Positions 47,420 through 55,772 of a DNA stretch of 64,000 bases are shown piece by piece. The position numbers were made by a program, and so were the translations under genes. Origin of the DNA: Pseudomaricurvus hydrocarbonicus (lineage in GTDB: Bacteria > Pseudomonadota > Gammaproteobacteria > Pseudomonadales > Cellvibrionaceae); contig NZ_JAAONZ010000021.1 in NCBI RefSeq assembly GCF_011602365.1, forward strand, positions 26,971 to 90,970. The letters run 5' to 3'. The notes below the pieces were generated by a model. That model made no database searches, was not told the DNA's origin, and was given only the letters and a program-made list of their open reading frames with translations. The first letter of the stretch is position 1, and each line of letters starts with the position of its first letter.

Positions 47420-48166
47420 TTATTTCCGGGCGTCACAGGCCTCTTTAAAGGCCGTAAAAATACTCAGGTAAAACGGGTTGCTGGTCACTTTCCATTCCGG
47501 GTGCCACTGCACGGCAAACACAAAGCGGTCGTCACGATCCAGGCGAAACGCTTCGGTCAGGCCATCCGGTGCTTTGGCCTCGACCGCCAGCGCCGGCGCC
47601 AGCTCTTTAATGCCCTGCTGGTGCACACTGTTGACCTGCGCTTCGCTGTTGCCGGTGATCCGGGCCAGCACACTGTCCGCTTCAAAATGCACGGCGTGCG
47701 CCGGGCCGTATTGCACGTCCACTGGCTGTTCGGGGTCTTCGCGGTGATCCATCATGCCCGGCAGCTCCTGAACCCTCTGGTGCAGGGTGCCGCCCAGTGC
47801 CACGTTGATTTCCTGAAAACCGCGACAAATGCCCAGTACCGGAACGTCCGCCTCAATCGCCATTTTGATCAGGGGCAGAGTGGCTGAGTCTCGCGCCGGG
47901 TCGTGTTTTGGCTCTTCGGCCGGCTCACCATTGTAATGGTGCGGTTCAATGTTGCTGGGCGAGCCCGTCAACAACAAACCATCAATCATCGACAGATAGG
48001 ATTCCAGCAAATGGGGTTCACCCATCGCCGGAATCAACAGCGGTATGGCGTTCATTCCCTCACTGATACTGCGAATGTACTTATCACCAATGGCATGAAA
48101 GGGATGTAATCCCATCATCTTGCAGTCTGCAACCAGGCCTATTACTAAAGGTTTGTTATCACTCAT
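47420..48166 (-). CDS. puuD: Gamma-glutamyl-GABA hydrolase (PuuD-like)
   Basis: A 248-residue class I glutamine-amidotransferase-like hydrolase that frees GABA (or another amino acid) from its gamma-glutamyl adduct, the last step of the gamma-glutamylated putrescine pathway. The catalytic triad is C114 in VPVLGICRGFQE, H222 and E224 in QWHPEW, and the NSVHQQGI segment is typical of PuuD. It begins the minus-strand unit puuD-puuA1 and is divergent from the second synthetase. Specificity for gamma-glutamyl-GABA is inferred from the family and the neighbouring pathway genes. Confidence 0.9.
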   Translation of the reverse strand: MSDNKPLVIGLVADCKMMGLHPFHAIGDKYIRSISEGMNAIPLLIPAMGEPHLLESYLSMIDGLLLTGSPSNIEPHHYNGEPAEEPKHDPARDSATLPLIKMAIEADVPVLGICRGFQEINVALGGTLHQRVQELPGMMDHREDPEQPVDVQYGPAHAVHFEADSVLARITGNSEAQVNSVHQQGIKELAPALAVEAKAPDGLTEAFRLDRDDRFVFAVQWHPEWKVTSNPFYLSIFTAFKEACDARK

Positions 48167-48874
48167 TTAACGATTACCTGCTGAACAACTTGTGGGTACC
48201 CTTTCTCGATACCGACGATTTTCTGAAGTGCCTTTTAAAAAAGTAACTTTTCTTAAGGGCTTTATCCGATCTTTAAGGACTTTATCCGAAGCCCCTATTT
48301 TGCGCCTCAGCCGCACACTTACCTAGTGACTTTATTGAGCCACGGCCGTTTTATCGATGGCCATGGCTCAGGGTTCGACCGAGGCTGTCACTCAGGTTTT
48401 CACCTGGGCTTAATTTAACTTTTAATCCAGCTTTAACTTAGCGTTAACTTGAGCCCTGACTCAAGGGTAACGACAAACACCGCAACGGGCGTTAACGACG
48501 CCCCGCAGCCATGCCGGAAACCCGGCCGACCCCCTGTCGGTGAGCGCCAAAGGCTCACCCATCACTCAAAAAGTTACCGCTATCCTTATTTTAGACCGCT
48601 GCTACTCACAGCCTAAAATATAAATTATTCCTTATTAATCATTAGGTTAGTGCTAATTTTCGTTTATTCCGCATCAACAAAAACCGAATTAAGGTTCAGT
48701 TTATGAAGTTTTTATCCTAAAATCAACCAGTGCCGAGGCCCGTCTTGCACGGCGGCAAGCGCGCAACCAGTAAATTAATGATGTAATGGCCCTGCCCCTA
48801 TTTCCCTGTTGACCTCCAACCACAACGTCAGAGGAAACGGACTGGCCCAAACCAAAGACCACGGGAGAACCATC
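48167..48874. promoter_or_regulatory. 708-bp divergent region puuD-like / synthetase 2
   Basis: A long AT-rich non-coding spacer. It contains a 17-bp direct repeat (ttaaggrctttatccga at 48253 and 48273), a hairpin TGAGCCACGGCC / GGCCATGGCTCA (48336-48347 and 48359-48370, one mismatch), several TTAAC/TAACTT motifs near 48415-48475 and operator site 4. No protein-coding frame is convincing. Its size suggests complex regulation or an undetected small RNA. Confidence 0.5.
48681..48703. promoter_or_regulatory. Proposed amine-regulon operator, site 4
   Basis: AAACCGAAT-TAAG-GTTCAGTTTA. CCGAAT is at 48684-48689 and GTTCAG at 48694-48699. It lies 175 bp upstream of synthetase 2 and within the divergent spacer shared with puuD. 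Confidence 0.6.
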
Positions 48875-50245
48875 GTGAGCGGTGTAACCGAGCAACAAGG
48901 CTCAGAAGTCGTAGCAGAATTTTTAAAACAGCACCCGGAGACAGAAACCATCGAGGTGATGCTGACCGATCTTAACGGCATTCTGCGCGGCAAATGGCTG
49001 CCCATTGAAAACATCGACCGCGTTCTGGATGGCAATTTTAAAATGCCATTGTCCTCCACTGCGCCGGACATCTGGGGCCGCGACATTCCCGAGCTCTGTG
49101 CAGAAACCGGCGACGGCGATGGCATCTGTCGGCCGATCCTGTCCAGCCTCAAGATGATTCCCTGGCTGGAGCGCCCCACCGCCCAGATGCTGCTGACCAT
49201 GACCGAGGAAGATGGCACGCCCTGGGGCTACGATCCCCGCGCCCTGCTCGAAGAGGTGGTCTCACGCTACCAGGGCCGGGGCCTGCGCGCCGTGACCGCC
49301 CCGGAACTGGAATTTTACCTGTTCCTCGACCAGCGCGACGATCAGGGCACCCCGCAGCTGCCCGATTCACGCATTAACGGTCGCAGCCAAATTGGTGGGC
49401 AGATTTTTAACACCGATCTGATGCACGAATACGGCGATCTGCTGCATGAAATCCGCAACGCCTGCCAGACTCTGGAGCTGCCCCTGGACACCATTGTGAA
49501 GGAGCTTTCTCCCGGTCAGTTTGAACTCAACCTCTACCACGTCGACGACCCGTTACAGGCCGCAGATAACGCCCAGCAACTCAAGCGCGTCATCAAGAGC
49601 ATCGCCCATCGACACGGCTACATCGCCTCCTTCATGGCCAAACCGTTCGGCCAACTGGATGGCAACGGCATGCACATTCACGCCAGCATTATTGATGAAC
49701 AGGGCAACAACATCTTCGACAACGGCACCGAACAGGGCAGCGACCAACTGCGCCATGCGATTGCCGGACTGCAGCAGACCATGAGTGACACCTTCCTCAT
49801 GTTTGCCCCGCACCTGAACTCCTTCCGCCGCTTCCGCACGGGCAGTCACGCCCCCGTAGCCCCCACCTGGGGTTACGAGAATCGCGATGTGTCCATGCGC
49901 ATCCCCAACGGGGACAACCAGGCCCGTCGCATCGAATACCGTGTTGCCGGTGCCGACACCAACCCTTACCTGGCCCTGTCGGCCCTCTTGGCCGGCATGC
50001 TCTACGGCATCGAAAACCAGCTGGAGCCCACCGCACCGGCGGAAACCGGCTATACCGAACAAAAGCCGTCATTACCCCGCAACTGGTACGATGCCCTGGA
50101 CCGCTTTGAAGAATCCGAATACGTCAGCCAATACCTGGGGGCACGCTTTCAGAAAGCCTTTGCCGCCGTGAAACATTTTGAGCAGGAAGAATTTGAAGGT
50201 AATATAAGCCCATTGGAATACGACACTTATCTGATCATGTCATGA
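48875..50245 (+). CDS. Gamma-glutamylpolyamine synthetase-like enzyme 2 (PuuA-like)
   Basis: A second glutamine-synthetase-fold ligase, 456 residues from GTG 48875, chosen because GGGAG sits seven bases ahead; a TTG at 48809 gives 22 further residues without homology. Family motifs are VMLTDLNGILRGKWLP near the N-terminus, VTAPELEFYLFLDQ, FMAKPFGQLDGNGMHIHASI and DVSMRIPNGDNQARRIEYRV with DTNPYLALSALLAG. It is clearly a paralogue of the enzyme at 45931 but quite diverged, which suggests a different amine substrate. It is divergent from puuD and followed by the TetR gene 426 bp downstream. Confidence 0.85.
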   Translation: MSGVTEQQGSEVVAEFLKQHPETETIEVMLTDLNGILRGKWLPIENIDRVLDGNFKMPLSSTAPDIWGRDIPELCAETGDGDGICRPILSSLKMIPWLERPTAQMLLTMTEEDGTPWGYDPRALLEEVVSRYQGRGLRAVTAPELEFYLFLDQRDDQGTPQLPDSRINGRSQIGGQIFNTDLMHEYGDLLHEIRNACQTLELPLDTIVKELSPGQFELNLYHVDDPLQAADNAQQLKRVIKSIAHRHGYIASFMAKPFGQLDGNGMHIHASIIDEQGNNIFDNGTEQGSDQLRHAIAGLQQTMSDTFLMFAPHLNSFRRFRTGSHAPVAPTWGYENRDVSMRIPNGDNQARRIEYRVAGADTNPYLALSALLAGMLYGIENQLEPTAPAETGYTEQKPSLPRNWYDALDRFEESEYVSQYLGARFQKAFAAVKHFEQEEFEGNISPLEYDTYLIMS

Positions 50246-50671
50246 CCATTCTAGCGTCCTTGAACCCTGTGGTGTATTGCTCTACGGTGAACCTGGCCAA
50301 AGACAGCGCAGTCCCTCAGGTCTGACTTGCCAAACCCAGAGTGAATGCAGCCGGTGACCGGGCCTTTATGGCCTGGCCTGCGGCATGACTTGGCAATCAG
50401 CACACCAGTGGGAACCGGAAGCACCGAAAAAGACCTGGCAACACCGGCAAGACGCATCCGAATCTGGTCGACACCAAACCATCGGCCGTCGTTAAAAAGA
50501 ATTTAACAATGTATTTAATTGGCAGTTAAACAGTAAGTTAACACGCAGTATCGATAACAGAGAGACGGGATCCCGACAGGATCAGTTAGCTATCCGCAGA
50601 AGCCCGGCTGAAACACCAACAATCGTCGGCGGCCCCACACAGTCGGTGTCCCACGTACAGAGATCCAAGTA
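50246..50671. other. Intergenic region before the TetR gene
   Basis: 426 bp without a supported gene. An inverted repeat GTTAAA-N5-TTTAAC near 50492 and several further TTAA-rich motifs precede the TetR gene. It does not contain the CCGAAT operator. Confidence 0.4.
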
Positions 50672-51316
50672 ATGCTGAAAGAGCGTCAAGAAAAGAGAAA
50701 GAACGCGCTTAATCCCCGTCGCCAACCGATCCAGCAACGTGCCCGTGAACGCACCCAGCAGATCCTGGATATTACGGCCCGGCTGCTGGAAGAGGTGGGG
50801 GTTGATGACCTGACCACCATTTTAATCGCCAAAGAGCTGGGCATTTCGGTCGGCTCGCTCTACCACTACTTTCCCAACAAGCACGCCATCATGTTCGCCC
50901 TGGGTGAGCGCTGGCTGCAAGAAATGACCGTCGCCATGAAAGACATCGAGGCCTTTGACATCGAAAATATGTCTCTGGAAGTGTTTGTTGAAGCTGCCGT
51001 CGAACGCATGCTGGCGGTCTATCGGGCACAAAAAGCGGTGTTGCCCCTGGCCCAAGCCCTGTGGTCCATTCCGGAACTGCGGGACCTGGATGAACAGCAC
51101 GACATGCTGGTGATCACCAAGATGGCCGGCGTGTTTGCTCGCCTGCAGCTCAACGGCAACAAGAGTGAACTGGAACGCATTGGCCGCGTTTACCTGGAAT
51201 CCACCCACTCGGTGATGCTGACGGTCGTCTCGCAAAAAACCGCTCGCTCCAAACGCAGCCTGGAAGATCTTAAAGCCATGACTCTGGCGCTGCTAAGGCT
51301 GCACGCCGATTCGTAA
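50672..51316 (+). CDS. TetR/AcrR-family transcriptional regulator
   Basis: A 214-residue repressor-type protein. The N-terminal helix-turn-helix is visible as ILDITARLLEEVGVDDLTTI followed by LIAKELGISVGSLYHYFPNK, and the C-terminal ligand-binding domain is all-helical. A basic N-terminal tail (ERQEKRKNALNPRRQPIQQR) precedes the DNA-binding domain. As the only dedicated transcription factor in the 33-58 kb cluster, it is the leading candidate to bind the repeated operator, with an amine or glutamyl-amine as ligand. That link is inference; no operator copy is seen in front of its own gene. Confidence 0.9.
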   Translation: MLKERQEKRKNALNPRRQPIQQRARERTQQILDITARLLEEVGVDDLTTILIAKELGISVGSLYHYFPNKHAIMFALGERWLQEMTVAMKDIEAFDIENMSLEVFVEAAVERMLAVYRAQKAVLPLAQALWSIPELRDLDEQHDMLVITKMAGVFARLQLNGNKSELERIGRVYLESTHSVMLTVVSQKTARSKRSLEDLKAMTLALLRLHADS

Positions 51317-51345
51317 CCAGAACCGGCCGCCACCCCCTCCCGCTG

Positions 51346-52293
51346 TCAGGCAAAAACCCAATGCTTGTCAGCGGTGAACATAATATCCAGCCACAAACCA
51401 CCGGCCTGCGGTTTCAGCGGAGCCAGCTTATTGGCAATGCGCGCCCGAATCTTGTCCAGTTGTTCGATCCCGTCCACATTGTAATTGGTGTCCACCAGCA
51501 CATAGACACTTAAATTCAGCTCGCGCCCGCTTTTGGCCATGCGCACGTGACTGGTCTGCAGACCCACTTCCTGCAACGCTTCCTGAACACCGGCACGCAC
51601 CTGCTGCTGCAGCTTTTGCTCCGGCGCCAGGTACAGCACTTCGCGCAGGTTGTTTTTAAAAATCCGAAACGGGATCGGCAGGAACAACATCACCAGCACG
51701 ATGACCATCAGTGGATCCAGGTATTTCACCAGATACCCATAGGGGCCGTCCTGCATCATCAGCGCCACACTGAAGCCCAGCAGGATGCCGGTACTCAACA
51801 TGCCATCAAACAACCAGTCCGTGGCGTCCACCGCCGCCAGCTTGGAGCCGGTTTTTTTCGCGTAGTAATAAATAATGCCACCAAAGCTGAAGCAGCCCAC
51901 CGTGGCAATGCCGGCATAAGTCAGCGCCGAGGTCAGGACAATCTGGCGACCGCCGGACAACAGGGTCGAGACAGCTTCGGTCAGCGCGTACACACAGGTC
52001 GCGGTGATGATGATGGCCTTGATCACATTCAACAGCGGCTCCAGGTGGGTGTAGCCAAACTGGAAACGCTCATCGTCCGGCCGCACCACCAGCTTCGACA
52101 CCCACAGGGTCAGCATGGACATGACAAAACTGATACTGGAATAAATGCCGTCAAATAAAATGGACTGTGAGTGCGTGTAGAGCCCATAGCTCACGCCAAT
52201 GGTGGCAAACACCGCCGCCCCAAACACCGAGCACTTGATGGCCCGCTGCTCCAGCCTCTCTCTTTGCTTTGAATCTAATACCTGGGTATTCAT
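51346..52293 (-). CDS. Cation diffusion facilitator family transporter
   Basis: A 315-residue inner-membrane cation/proton antiporter of the CDF family with about six helices (for example FGAAVFATIGVSYGLYTHSQ and GIATVGCFSFGGIIYYYAKK) and a C-terminal cytoplasmic domain. The usual metal-binding motifs appear as LFDGIYSSI in helix 2 and DATDWLFDG in helix 5, so site A is aspartate-rich and lacks the histidine of zinc-type YiiP. This points to the COG3965-like branch; metal specificity is not known. It ends convergently with the TetR gene, 30 bp apart. A role in amine metabolism is not obvious. Confidence 0.88.
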   Translation of the reverse strand: MNTQVLDSKQRERLEQRAIKCSVFGAAVFATIGVSYGLYTHSQSILFDGIYSSISFVMSMLTLWVSKLVVRPDDERFQFGYTHLEPLLNVIKAIIITATCVYALTEAVSTLLSGGRQIVLTSALTYAGIATVGCFSFGGIIYYYAKKTGSKLAAVDATDWLFDGMLSTGILLGFSVALMMQDGPYGYLVKYLDPLMVIVLVMLFLPIPFRIFKNNLREVLYLAPEQKLQQQVRAGVQEALQEVGLQTSHVRMAKSGRELNLSVYVLVDTNYNVDGIEQLDKIRARIANKLAPLKPQAGGLWLDIMFTADKHWVFA

Positions 52294-52393
52294 GTCATTT
52301 CTGCACTTGTTTGTATCGATTGTTTGTATCGCACGTCATGGCGGAGCACACGGTGTCTTCCGTGCGGTCCCGGTTTACCTGCCCCCAGAACCA

Positions 52394-52419
52394 AAAACAC
52401 CGCCATCAGGCGGTGTTTT
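52394..52419 (-). terminator. Terminator of the aldehyde dehydrogenase gene
   Basis: AAAACACCGCC pairs perfectly with GGCGGTGTTTT around ATCA. On the minus strand it is followed by further T residues and lies 25 bp beyond the dehydrogenase stop. Confidence 0.92.
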
Positions 52420-52443
52420 GAAACTCAAAAAACAACCCTGACG

Positions 52444-53862
52444 CTACTGACTGATGGCCTTGGTTTCCAAAAAGTCTTCGAAACCGTACTCGCCCCACTC
52501 GCGGCCGTTACCCGACTGCTTGTAGCCGCCAAACGGCGAGGAGAACATATGCGGCGCGCCATTGACGCGTACCATGCCGGCGCGCAAACGACGCGTCACC
52601 CGCTGGGCGCGCTCCTTGTCACCGGTTTGTACGTAGGCCGCCAGACCGTAAGGGGTGTCGTTGGCGATTTCGATGGCTTCTTCTTCACTGCTGTAAGGAA
52701 TCAGCACCAACACCGGACCAAACACTTCCTCGCGGGCAATGGTCATTTGGTTGTTCACATCGGCAAAGATGGTGGGCTTGGTGAAGAAACCGGTTTCCAG
52801 ACCTTCGGGTTTGCCCGGACCACCGGCCGCCACACGGGCACCTTCATCAATGGCCGCGCTGATCATGCCCTGCACCTTTTCAAAGTGTGGGCGGCTGACC
52901 AGCGGTCCAATGTGATCGCCGTGCTTATCCGACTTGTCGACTTTCACGGCATTGGCGGCTTCGGCCGCAATCGCCACGGCTTCCTCGTAGCGATCCGCCG
53001 GGATCAGCATCCGGGTCGGCGCGTTACAGGACTGGCCAACGTTATCCATACAGGCTTCCACCCCTTTGGTAACGGCCGTTTTCAGGTCGGTATCGTCAAA
53101 AATGATGTTGGGGGACTTGCCGCCCAGCTCCAGCGCCACGCGCTTCACGGTATCCGCTGCGGCTTTTGAGATCGCCATGCCCGCCCGGGTAGAACCGGTG
53201 AAGGACACCATATCAATGTCCGGGTGGGAGGAAATAGCCGAGCCCACACCGGGGCCGTCGCCATTGATCATGTTGTAAACGCCGGCCGGGATGCCCGCAT
53301 CGTCCATCATCTGGCTGAACACATAGCCCGACAGCGGTGCGATTTCACTGGGTTTGAGGATCATCGTGCAACCGGTCGCCAGCGCCGGCGCCACCTTGCA
53401 GGCAATCTGGTTGATGGGCCAGTTCCACGGCGTAATAAAGCCGCACACCCCAATCGGCTCTTTAACGATGAGGGCATTGCCTTTCTGACTTTCGAATTCA
53501 AATTCTTTCAGAGCTTGCAGCGCAGTGGCAATATGGCCGCTACCGCACGCCGCCTGATCGGAGGCCGCGAAATCAATCGGCGCGCCCATTTCCAGAGAAA
53601 TGGCCTCAACCATTTCGTCGTAGCGATCTTTATAGGCCTTTAACAAGCGCTCCATCAACTCGATGCGCTCTTCACGGCTGGTCATACCGAAGGTTTGGAA
53701 CGCCGCGCGCGCCGCCGCCACAGCTTTATCCACATCCGCTGCAGAACCCAGGCTGATAACGCCGATTTGCTCTTCGGTCGACGGGTTTTCCACCGCAAAG
53801 TCATTTGGCGTCACCGGATCAACCCACTGACCATTGATGTAGAACTGACGATAATCTCTCAT
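52444..53862 (-). CDS. puuC: NAD-dependent aldehyde dehydrogenase (PuuC/KauB-like)
   Basis: An ALDH-superfamily enzyme of 472 residues that would oxidise the gamma-glutamyl-aminoaldehyde made by PuuB to the acid. I start at ATG 53862 because GGAG lies six bases ahead; earlier starts at 53880 and 53886 are possible. The general base is E245 in RVALELGGKSPN and the nucleophile C279 in NVGQSCNAPTRML, with the NAD-binding FTGSTRAGM. It has its own terminator downstream and operator site 5 about 100 bp upstream. The pathway assignment is from context; close relatives act on other aldehydes. Confidence 0.85.
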   Translation of the reverse strand: MRDYRQFYINGQWVDPVTPNDFAVENPSTEEQIGVISLGSAADVDKAVAAARAAFQTFGMTSREERIELMERLLKAYKDRYDEMVEAISLEMGAPIDFAASDQAACGSGHIATALQALKEFEFESQKGNALIVKEPIGVCGFITPWNWPINQIACKVAPALATGCTMILKPSEIAPLSGYVFSQMMDDAGIPAGVYNMINGDGPGVGSAISSHPDIDMVSFTGSTRAGMAISKAAADTVKRVALELGGKSPNIIFDDTDLKTAVTKGVEACMDNVGQSCNAPTRMLIPADRYEEAVAIAAEAANAVKVDKSDKHGDHIGPLVSRPHFEKVQGMISAAIDEGARVAAGGPGKPEGLETGFFTKPTIFADVNNQMTIAREEVFGPVLVLIPYSSEEEAIEIANDTPYGLAAYVQTGDKERAQRVTRRLRAGMVRVNGAPHMFSSPFGGYKQSGNGREWGEYGFEDFLETKAISQ

Positions 53863-53956
53863 ACTGAACTCCAAATTCATTGCCACGCCTAAACGGTGGC
53901 TTCATTCATTGCGGCCTCAGGCGCCAAACAACGTCACCTAGACACTGCAGGGCCTC

Positions 53957-53981
53957 ATAAACCGAATAATAACTCAATTTA
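53957..53981. promoter_or_regulatory. Proposed amine-regulon operator, site 5
   Basis: ATAAACCGAAT-AATA-ACTCAATTTA. CCGAAT is at 53962-53967 and ACTCAA at 53972-53977. It lies about 100 bp upstream of the aldehyde dehydrogenase start and is almost identical to site 1. Confidence 0.65.
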
Positions 53982-54015
53982 ACCAACAGGCAAACGGGCA
54001 GCGAGAAACTGTGCC

Positions 54016-54100
54016 CCTCGAACCTGTCACCTGTCACCTGTCACTTAGTTACTAGTTACTAGTTACTAGTTACTAGTTACTAGCTACTAGTTACTAGTTA
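54016..54100. repeat. Composite heptanucleotide arrays CTGTCAC and CTAGTTA
   Basis: Three copies of CTGTCAC (54024-54044) run directly into eight copies of CTAGTTA (54045-54100), one of which is CTAGCTA. The order and the first unit are the same as in the array at 43015-43079, where the second unit is CTAGAAA. The array ends eight bases before the stop codon of the second FAD oxidase. Confidence 0.97.
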
Positions 54101-54107
54101 CTGTCCC

Positions 54108-55412
54108 CTACAATTCATCCAACAACTTGTAATACAGCATCCCCAGGGCGAAGCTCGGTGTGCGCAGCATTCGGCCACCCGGGAAAGACCAGTGCTTGAT
54201 TTTAGCAAACACATCGAAGCGCTCCGCTTGCCCGGCAATCATCTGCGCGGTAATCCGACCCATCATGTGCGTGGGGGCCACACCGTGACCGGAGTATGCC
54301 TGGATATAGTACACATTGCCTTTCAAACGGCCCAATTGTGGCATGCGGTTCATGCCAATGCCCATCTGACCGCTCCAGCCATGCTCCAGTTTCACGTCTT
54401 CCAGTGACGGGAACACTTTCAGCATTTTCTGCCGCATGACCCCAAACAGGTCTTTCGGCTCGCGTCCGGTGTAATTGGACAGGCCCCCGAACAACAGTCG
54501 CTTATCTCCGGTCAGGCGGAAATAATCCAGCGCTGTGCGCGGATCACACACCGCCCGATTACCCGGCATGATGGCCGCCACCTGCTCGTCGGTCAATGGT
54601 TCGGTGGTGATCACCGAGCTGTTCGACGGCAGCACTTTGGCGCTGATTTTCGGCACCAGATTGCCCAGGTAGGCGTTGCCGCCCAACACCAGGTGCTTGG
54701 CTCTTACCGATCCCTGATCGGTGAACACCGCGGGCTGGTCTCCCTGCACCACCTTGGTGACACGGGAGTGCTCAAAGATACGCACCCCCAGCTGCTCGGC
54801 CGCACGGGCCTCGCCAATGCACAGGTTGAGGACGTGGCAGTGGCCATTGCCGGTGCGATTGAGCATGCCGCCCAAATACAGGTCGGAGCGCACTTGCGAC
54901 TGCAGCTGCTGTTTGTCCAGCATCTCCAGTGTGTGCGGGTAGCCCATGCGCTCCTGGTACGCCTTTTCCGCCTCGAATTCCCGCATATGACGGGGTTTGA
55001 GCGCCACATCGCAGTAACCCCAGGTCAGGTCGCAATCGATCTGATACTTCGCCACCCGCTCACGGATGATGTCGCAACACTCCACCCCCATGTCGTAGAT
55101 AGCCCGCACACCGTCTTTACCGATGGTTTTTTCAAACTGTTCCAACGAGTGACCAATGCCACCAATAACCTGCCCGCCATTACGTCCCGTGGCGCCCCAG
55201 CTGATGCGATTGGCCTCCAACAGAACCACCGAGTAACCGCGTTCGGCCAGCTCCAGCGCGGTGTTCACACCGGTGAAACCGCCGCCCACAATGGCCACGT
55301 CGGCTTCAATATTGGCGGCCAACGTCGGGTAATCGGTTTGCCAGTTGGCGGTGGCCGCGTAATAGGATTGCGTGTGTTCACGGGTGTTTTGCGGGGTATT
55401 CAGTCCCAACAT
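54108..55412 (-). CDS. puuB: Gamma-glutamyl-amine FAD oxidase, copy 2 (PuuB-like)
   Basis: A 434-residue flavoprotein of the PuuB type, paralogous to the one at 36877. I start at ATG 55412 (MLGLNTPQNTREHTQSYYAA), seven bases after AAGGAG. The FAD motif is ADVAIVGGGFTGVNTALELA, followed by ISWGATGRNGGQVIGG; NRMPQLGRLKGNVYYIQAYS and GHGVAPTHMMGRITAQ match copy 1. It lies just downstream of the ALDH promoter region on the same strand. Having two copies suggests oxidation of two different glutamyl amines. Confidence 0.87.
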   Translation of the reverse strand: MLGLNTPQNTREHTQSYYAATANWQTDYPTLAANIEADVAIVGGGFTGVNTALELAERGYSVVLLEANRISWGATGRNGGQVIGGIGHSLEQFEKTIGKDGVRAIYDMGVECCDIIRERVAKYQIDCDLTWGYCDVALKPRHMREFEAEKAYQERMGYPHTLEMLDKQQLQSQVRSDLYLGGMLNRTGNGHCHVLNLCIGEARAAEQLGVRIFEHSRVTKVVQGDQPAVFTDQGSVRAKHLVLGGNAYLGNLVPKISAKVLPSNSSVITTEPLTDEQVAAIMPGNRAVCDPRTALDYFRLTGDKRLLFGGLSNYTGREPKDLFGVMRQKMLKVFPSLEDVKLEHGWSGQMGIGMNRMPQLGRLKGNVYYIQAYSGHGVAPTHMMGRITAQMIAGQAERFDVFAKIKHWSFPGGRMLRTPSFALGMLYYKLLDEL

Positions 55413-55454
55413 GTCTAATCTCCTTTTCATCCATCTGTAACGCAGTGGGCCGAT

Positions 55455-55478
55455 GAACCGAATCCGTGATTCAGTTCC
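55455..55478. promoter_or_regulatory. Proposed amine-regulon operator, site 6
   Basis: GAACCGAATC-CGT-GATTCAGTTC, an inverted repeat with ten-base arms and one mismatch. The spacing between CCGAAT and ATTCAG is five here, not four, so it is a variant. It is about 45 bp before the FAD oxidase start. Confidence 0.5.
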
Positions 55479-55494
55479 GGGGCCTTCAACCGGT

Positions 55495-55518
55495 GTAGCG
55501 CCTGACGTCAGGCGCTAC
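55495..55518. repeat. Perfect 24-bp palindrome
   Basis: The sequence GTAGCGCCTGAC is followed at once by its exact reverse complement, with no loop. It lies between operator site 6 and the small candidate gene. It could be a REP-like element, a cruciform or a dimeric protein site. Confidence 0.9.
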
Positions 55519-55667
55519 TGATGCCGTGTAAAAACTGCGGCCCACAGGGCGTTACGCGATGTCACAAGAAAACTCAAAACGAGCAAAATAATGGTTGGCT
55601 GTGCTGCGACCGTCGCGAAAACGCGAGGGCGAACGAGCACCGGAAAGCGCGCGTGACCAGGGTCTGG

Positions 55668-55772
55668 TCAGACGTCAGAAGAGGGGGCCGGGTCGTCATC
55701 CTCGCCGCGGAAGATGTCCTGCCAGGCTGCGGAGGTACTCGCCCAGTCGGACCAGGCAATATAATTTTCCAT
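55668..55772 (-). CDS. Candidate 34-residue Trp-rich small protein
   Basis: A minus-strand frame from ATG 55772 encodes a 34-residue peptide beginning MENYIAWSDWASTSAAWQDI and ending in an acidic, Pro/Ser tail (GEDDDPAPSSDV). Three tryptophans, balanced composition and GC-rich third positions look like real coding, unlike the overlapping plus-strand frame. It lies in front of the second FAD oxidase on the same strand. There is no good ribosome binding site before the ATG; an in-frame TTG 15 bases upstream, behind AGG, could be the start. I do not recognise a family. Confidence 0.35.
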   Translation of the reverse strand: MENYIAWSDWASTSAAWQDIFRGEDDDPAPSSDV

